The notes under the pieces were generated by a model that saw nothing but the letters and a program-made list of their open reading frames with translations, was not told the DNA's origin and made no database searches. Below, one piece after another: positions 15,184 through 15,282 of a stretch of 15,282 nucleotides of DNA. Source of the stretch: JANQRV01 sp964533785 (lineage in GTDB: Bacteria > Bacteroidota > Bacteroidia > Chitinophagales > Saprospiraceae); NCBI GenBank assembly GCA_964533785.1, contig CAZHNG010000150.1:1-15282 (forward strand), read 5' to 3'. Every line of letters begins with the position of its first letter. Position 1 is the stretch's first letter. The position numbers were made by a program, and so were the translations under genes.

Positions 15184-15240
15184 AATTTGGCCTTTTTTAA
15201 AAGCTTTTCTACTGGTGCTGAATATGCAATTTGGACTTTT

Positions 15241-15282
15241 GACGCTAGACGCTAGACGCTAGATTTTAGACAACAAAACGCT
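15241..15282. repeat. GACGCTA heptamer element (truncated copy)
   Basis: Three perfect GACGCTA units (15241-15261), then the degenerate GATTTTA and GAC, then AACAAAACGCT, ending at the right edge. It matches 10728-10769 at 41 of 42 positions; the only difference is A at 15272 versus C at 10759. The flanking base run is TTTT in both. It lies 57 bp after the purE stop. The rest of the element is outside the window. Confidence 0.9.

Overview
This window most likely comes from a member of the phylum Bacteroidota, plausibly a Saprospira/Lewinella-like lineage, although the class is a guess. The evidence is a PorP/SprF-type type IX secretion protein, a very long TamB-like protein, start codons in A/T-rich contexts without Shine-Dalgarno sequences, and several exact matches to the Bacteroidota -7 promoter box TAnnTTTG between genes. 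The gene content is mostly housekeeping. There is no phage, integrase, transposase, CRISPR array, rRNA or tRNA.

Layout from left to right: (1) a heptamer repeat array at the very edge (1-44), followed immediately by porP-like on the minus strand. (2) An A/T-rich stretch of about 700 bp carrying a duplicated long palindrome, one possible tiny ORF, and a 115-aa hypothetical gene on the plus strand. (3) A minus-strand series read in the order folP (dihydropteroate synthase), a 478-aa membrane protein of unknown function that starts at TTG, and tamB. The spacers here are about 100 bp and hold small palindromes. (4) A plus-strand DUF72 gene divergent from folP. (5) An intergenic structured repeat (10724-10875) between convergent genes. 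(6) A minus-strand pair, a DEDDh exonuclease then a DUF1648 membrane protein, divergent from mltG (endolytic murein transglycosylase). (7) A second heptamer array (13231-13334) between mltG and a secreted clan GH-A-like glycosidase; this array supplies the glycosidase stop codon. (8) purE, divergent from the glycosidase across only 29 bp, followed by another copy of the first repeat that runs off the right edge.

The genes do not form one pathway. They cover purine synthesis (purE), folate synthesis (folP), peptidoglycan growth (mltG), envelope assembly (tamB) and gliding/secretion (porP). The least ordinary signal lies between genes. Two unrelated short tandem repeats with 7-bp units, GACGCTA and CATTGYT, sit at gene 3' ends. 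The GACGCTA family occurs three times, including at both ends of the window, so it is probably a dispersed multicopy element on which the assembly broke. Two divergent intergenic regions carry closely packed promoter boxes for both directions. Two others contain an exact TTATCCACA, one of them overlapping the first set.
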